A DNA stretch of 64,000 bases. Origin: Thiohalocapsa sp. GTDB taxonomy: Bacteria > Pseudomonadota > Gammaproteobacteria > Chromatiales > Chromatiaceae. Made by a program: the position numbers and the translations under genes. Below are positions 62,087 to 64,000 of this stretch, piece after piece. The number at the start of each line of letters is the position of its first letter. Positions within the stretch are counted from its first letter, which is position 1. The notes beneath the pieces are model-generated. The model did no database searches. It was not told the origin of the DNA and was given only the letters and a program-made list of their open reading frames with translations. The DNA is taken from contig JAIPFF010000013.1 of assembly GCA_021736785.1 (NCBI GenBank), forward strand, positions 1 to 64,000, written 5' to 3'.

Positions 62087-63342
62087 GGCGTGCGGTCCCT
62101 CTCGGTGCCGTCGGACTCCGGGTCGCGCAGCCGCCACAAGGTCAGCAAGCCGGTCCAGTCGAGCGGACGGCTTCTTCCCTGCATCGGCGCGATCTCGACG
62201 CCCGAATAGATGCCGAGGAACGGCAGGTCTGCTCCGATTCTGCTGCTCACCAGCGCCGCCTCTTCGGCCTCGCTTCCGAACGCTCGTCCGGAACGCCCTG
62301 CACAGTCGATATAGAACGCCAGCAAGTCGCGGCCATCGCCGCCCGAGCCCATCAGGGCGCGGGCGCTCGCTTCGGCAGACGCGCACATTTCGTCCTGGTC
62401 GGTCAACATCAACTGGACGCGGGTGCCGGGACGAAAGTCGGCCTCGAACAGCGTCAATGATCCGGATGCAGGGTCTGCGCCGATCACGAGCCGATTAACA
62501 TAGCTGCCTTCGTCGAACGGCGCGAACGGATCACCCAGCTTTTCACCCAGTGTCAGGCCGAGCAGCGCGGCGTGCCGCAGGATCGCGCTCGGCTCGAGCT
62601 CGAGCAACTCGGCCAGCCTTTGCACGGCGGGCTTGCCGTCGAGCTGATGGACGGTTGCGCCTTCGATCCAAGTAATCTCGAGGAAATCGCTGGCCGGTAC
62701 GCAGCCGTGTGTCACGATCGACAGAATATCGAGCTCTGCGGGAAGCACCATGGCCACGGCGCGGTGACGGGAGACGCCGGTGCCGTCGAAGATGAAGCTG
62801 GATTCCAGATCGAAATCCGCGGTCGTTCCGGCCCCCAAGATGCGCGGTCCGAATTCGCCGAACGCGGGCCATAGCACATCGTAGATGCCGTCCACCAGGT
62901 AGCTGCCGACATGTAGACTCGGCCTCGGATTGCTGTCGGCGACGGAGTCGAAAAGCAGCAGTAGAGTGCTGTCGGGTCCGATATGCGGCGTCAGATCCGT
63001 GGCCAGCTGCCGACCGGCGTCGCGCTCGCCGAGGCGCAGGTCCGGACTGCGGACGACAACAGCGGGTGAGAGCGCGCTCGAGAACAGCAGCAGCACGCAT
63101 TCGAAGCCGTCGCAGCCGATCATGCCGGCGCCCATGGCGCCGGGTGCGGAGCCGCCGACCAGCGGAATGTCCGGCAGGTACTTGCGGAGTGCTCGGACGA
63201 AGGCGCGGGGATCATGCCGGCCGCCGCAAAAAGTCAGGGCGATAGTCGCTTTGCCATCAAGCCCGTCAAGTGCGCTGCGAGCACAACGGCCGGCAGCCGT
63301 GACGCTGTCCATGTCGTCGCTGTAGCCTGTGCCGATGATCAT
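62083..63342 (-). CDS. FIST-domain sensor protein
   Basis: The 419-residue protein has a FIST N domain (~25-220: IALTFCGGRHDPRAFVRALRKYLPDIPLVGGSAPGAMG) and FIST C domain (~230-400: HQLDGKPAVQRLAELL, LFEADFRPGTRVQLMLTD). FIST proteins are putative small-ligand (amino-acid) sensors linked to signalling proteins. The ATG at 63342 follows AGGGGGG. It is translationally coupled with the downstream GGDEF-EAL gene, so it may gate c-di-GMP turnover. Confidence 0.9.
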   Translation of the reverse strand: MIIGTGYSDDMDSVTAAGRCARSALDGLDGKATIALTFCGGRHDPRAFVRALRKYLPDIPLVGGSAPGAMGAGMIGCDGFECVLLLFSSALSPAVVVRSPDLRLGERDAGRQLATDLTPHIGPDSTLLLLFDSVADSNPRPSLHVGSYLVDGIYDVLWPAFGEFGPRILGAGTTADFDLESSFIFDGTGVSRHRAVAMVLPAELDILSIVTHGCVPASDFLEITWIEGATVHQLDGKPAVQRLAELLELEPSAILRHAALLGLTLGEKLGDPFAPFDEGSYVNRLVIGADPASGSLTLFEADFRPGTRVQLMLTDQDEMCASAEASARALMGSGGDGRDLLAFYIDCAGRSGRAFGSEAEEAALVSSRIGADLPFLGIYSGVEIAPMQGRSRPLDWTGLLTLWRLRDPESDGTERDRTP

Positions 63343-63833
63343 GCGAGCCCCCCTTTGGCAGACGCTCCGGGTCCGCGCGTTTCGGTGTCGGCGGGTGCCC
63401 ACGGTCTGCTTGCCTCGGCGCCCCGTAGGCTGGAACAGCGCCGCAGAATTCCAGGCGCCTCGGGTTACCGGCCTTCTCCGTTAAACCTCACTATTGTCGG
63501 AGTCTAGCGCACATCCAAGGGAATTCGCGGGGCGCCGTGTCCAATTGCGCACTGGCCTACAGAATCGGCGAAAACGGGAATCGGCGCGCAAATTCGACCG
63601 CAGCGGATCGCGAAGAGGGCGCCTATGGGAGGAAAGCGCGGCTTGCGATAACCGGTCGCGCGCAACGGCGCTCGAAACGCATGGTCGAAGCGAAGTTAGG
63701 GACTGTGGATGCGTCCGCCGGCGGTTCGAAGGGAGAAAGCCGCCGCGGTTGCCGGGCAACGCGGCAAGACGGGCGGGCAAGATGAGGGATGGCGGTAAGT
63801 CGCCGGCGTATGGCTCGCGACATCCCGGTTGCC
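63343..63833. other. Intergenic region between FIST gene and Wzz tail
   Basis: About 490 bases with no supported gene. A weak box pair (TTGGAT, AATAGT, spacer 17) on the minus strand near 63490-63520 may serve the FIST gene. Confidence 0.35.
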
Positions 63834-63855
63834 CGGGAACGGTCCATCGTTCCCG
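63834..63855. terminator. Hairpin downstream of the Wzz-like gene
   Basis: CGGGAACG, loop gtccat, CGTTCCCG: an 8-bp perfect stem, 23 bases beyond the stop of the minus-strand gene at the window edge. There is no T-run. Confidence 0.45.
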
Positions 63856-63878
63856 CGCCTTGGGAGAGCGCGTATTGC

Positions 63879-64000
63879 TCAGGACTTGGGCAGCGTGCCG
63901 AGGAAGTTGCCGCCGGTCATCGATTCGGCGTCGGCCTGCGTGCGAATGCGCCGGTCGAGCAGCTCGCGAATCACTGCGTAGGCGATACCGAGCAATAGAC
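63879..64000 (-). CDS. C-terminal tail of a Wzz/EpsF-type chain-length protein (5' partial)
   Basis: The minus strand is open from the window edge to a TGA at 63879-63881. The translation ends LLLGIAYAVIRELLDRRIRT and then QADAESMTGGNFLGTLPKS. This matches the last transmembrane helix and cytoplasmic tail of Wzz/EpsF chain-length determinants (helix followed by RELLDRRIR and an xxLP end). It has no start in the window. It would be the partner class missing from the left-end EPS genes. Confidence 0.7.
   Translation of the reverse strand, partial: LLLGIAYAVIRELLDRRIRTQADAESMTGGNFLGTLPKS

Overview
The window is GC-rich DNA from a free-living gammaproteobacterium. Three gene orders known from E. 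coli recur: icd / rluE-mnmA-hflD-purB; cspD / clpS-clpA-infA-bpt-aat-trxB; and ftsK-lolA-rarA-(crcB)-serS. A kaiB-kaiB-kaiC operon and a Pro/Tyr/Gly-rich secreted protein reminiscent of sulfur-globule proteins hint at a Chromatiales-like (purple sulfur or related) lineage. That placement is inference; no rRNA, tRNA or photosynthesis gene is present to settle it.

Left end (1-11.2 kb), exopolysaccharide region: a 5'-truncated glycoside-hydrolase-like protein with an inserted carbohydrate-binding domain and three C-terminal repeats; an EpsE-type export protein; an EpsG/CpsD-type ATPase; an EpsL-type outer-membrane barrel; and a minus-strand operon of glycosyltransferase, radical SAM protein and glycosyltransferase. 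The EpsG-like ATPase (N-terminus) and the second glycosyltransferase (C-terminus) share the same tandem 24-residue MshEN-like module, a fold known elsewhere to bind c-di-GMP. The very right edge (63879-64000) holds the C-terminal tail of a Wzz/EpsF chain-length protein, the partner missing at the left end.

11.7-22 kb: lptF without lptG, two small unknown proteins, a MerR-type regulator, a eukaryote-like HisH-HisF fusion (His7 type), a ClpP-fold lipoprotein, a GNAT acetyltransferase with an extra domain, the ribosomal oxygenase roxA, an EamA transporter and an OmpA-family protein.

22-39 kb, housekeeping: purB, acnA, hflD, mnmA, rluE, icd, cspD, then clpS, clpA, infA, bpt, aat. ClpS, ClpA, Bpt and Aat together form the bacterial N-degron pathway: Aat and Bpt add destabilising residues, ClpS recognises them and ClpAP degrades the protein. 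A FemAB-like protein, a small membrane protein and trxB follow.

39.2-42.8 kb: two kaiB genes, kaiC and a PAS-GGDEF diguanylate cyclase, sitting between trxB and ftsK where E. coli has lrp. KaiC retains both ATPase domains, but the cyanobacterial phosphosite pair Ser-Thr reads Ala-Ser.

43-64 kb: ftsK, lolA, rarA, crcB, DUF190, serS; DUF72 and Do-type protease genes; ibpA; the Pro/Tyr/Gly-rich secreted protein; a DUF4407 coiled-coil membrane protein downstream of hisG; and a FIST sensor gene overlapping a GGDEF-EAL gene. C-di-GMP is a recurring theme: one cyclase, one GGDEF-EAL protein and two MshEN-like modules. No insertion sequence, CRISPR array, tRNA or rRNA was seen.
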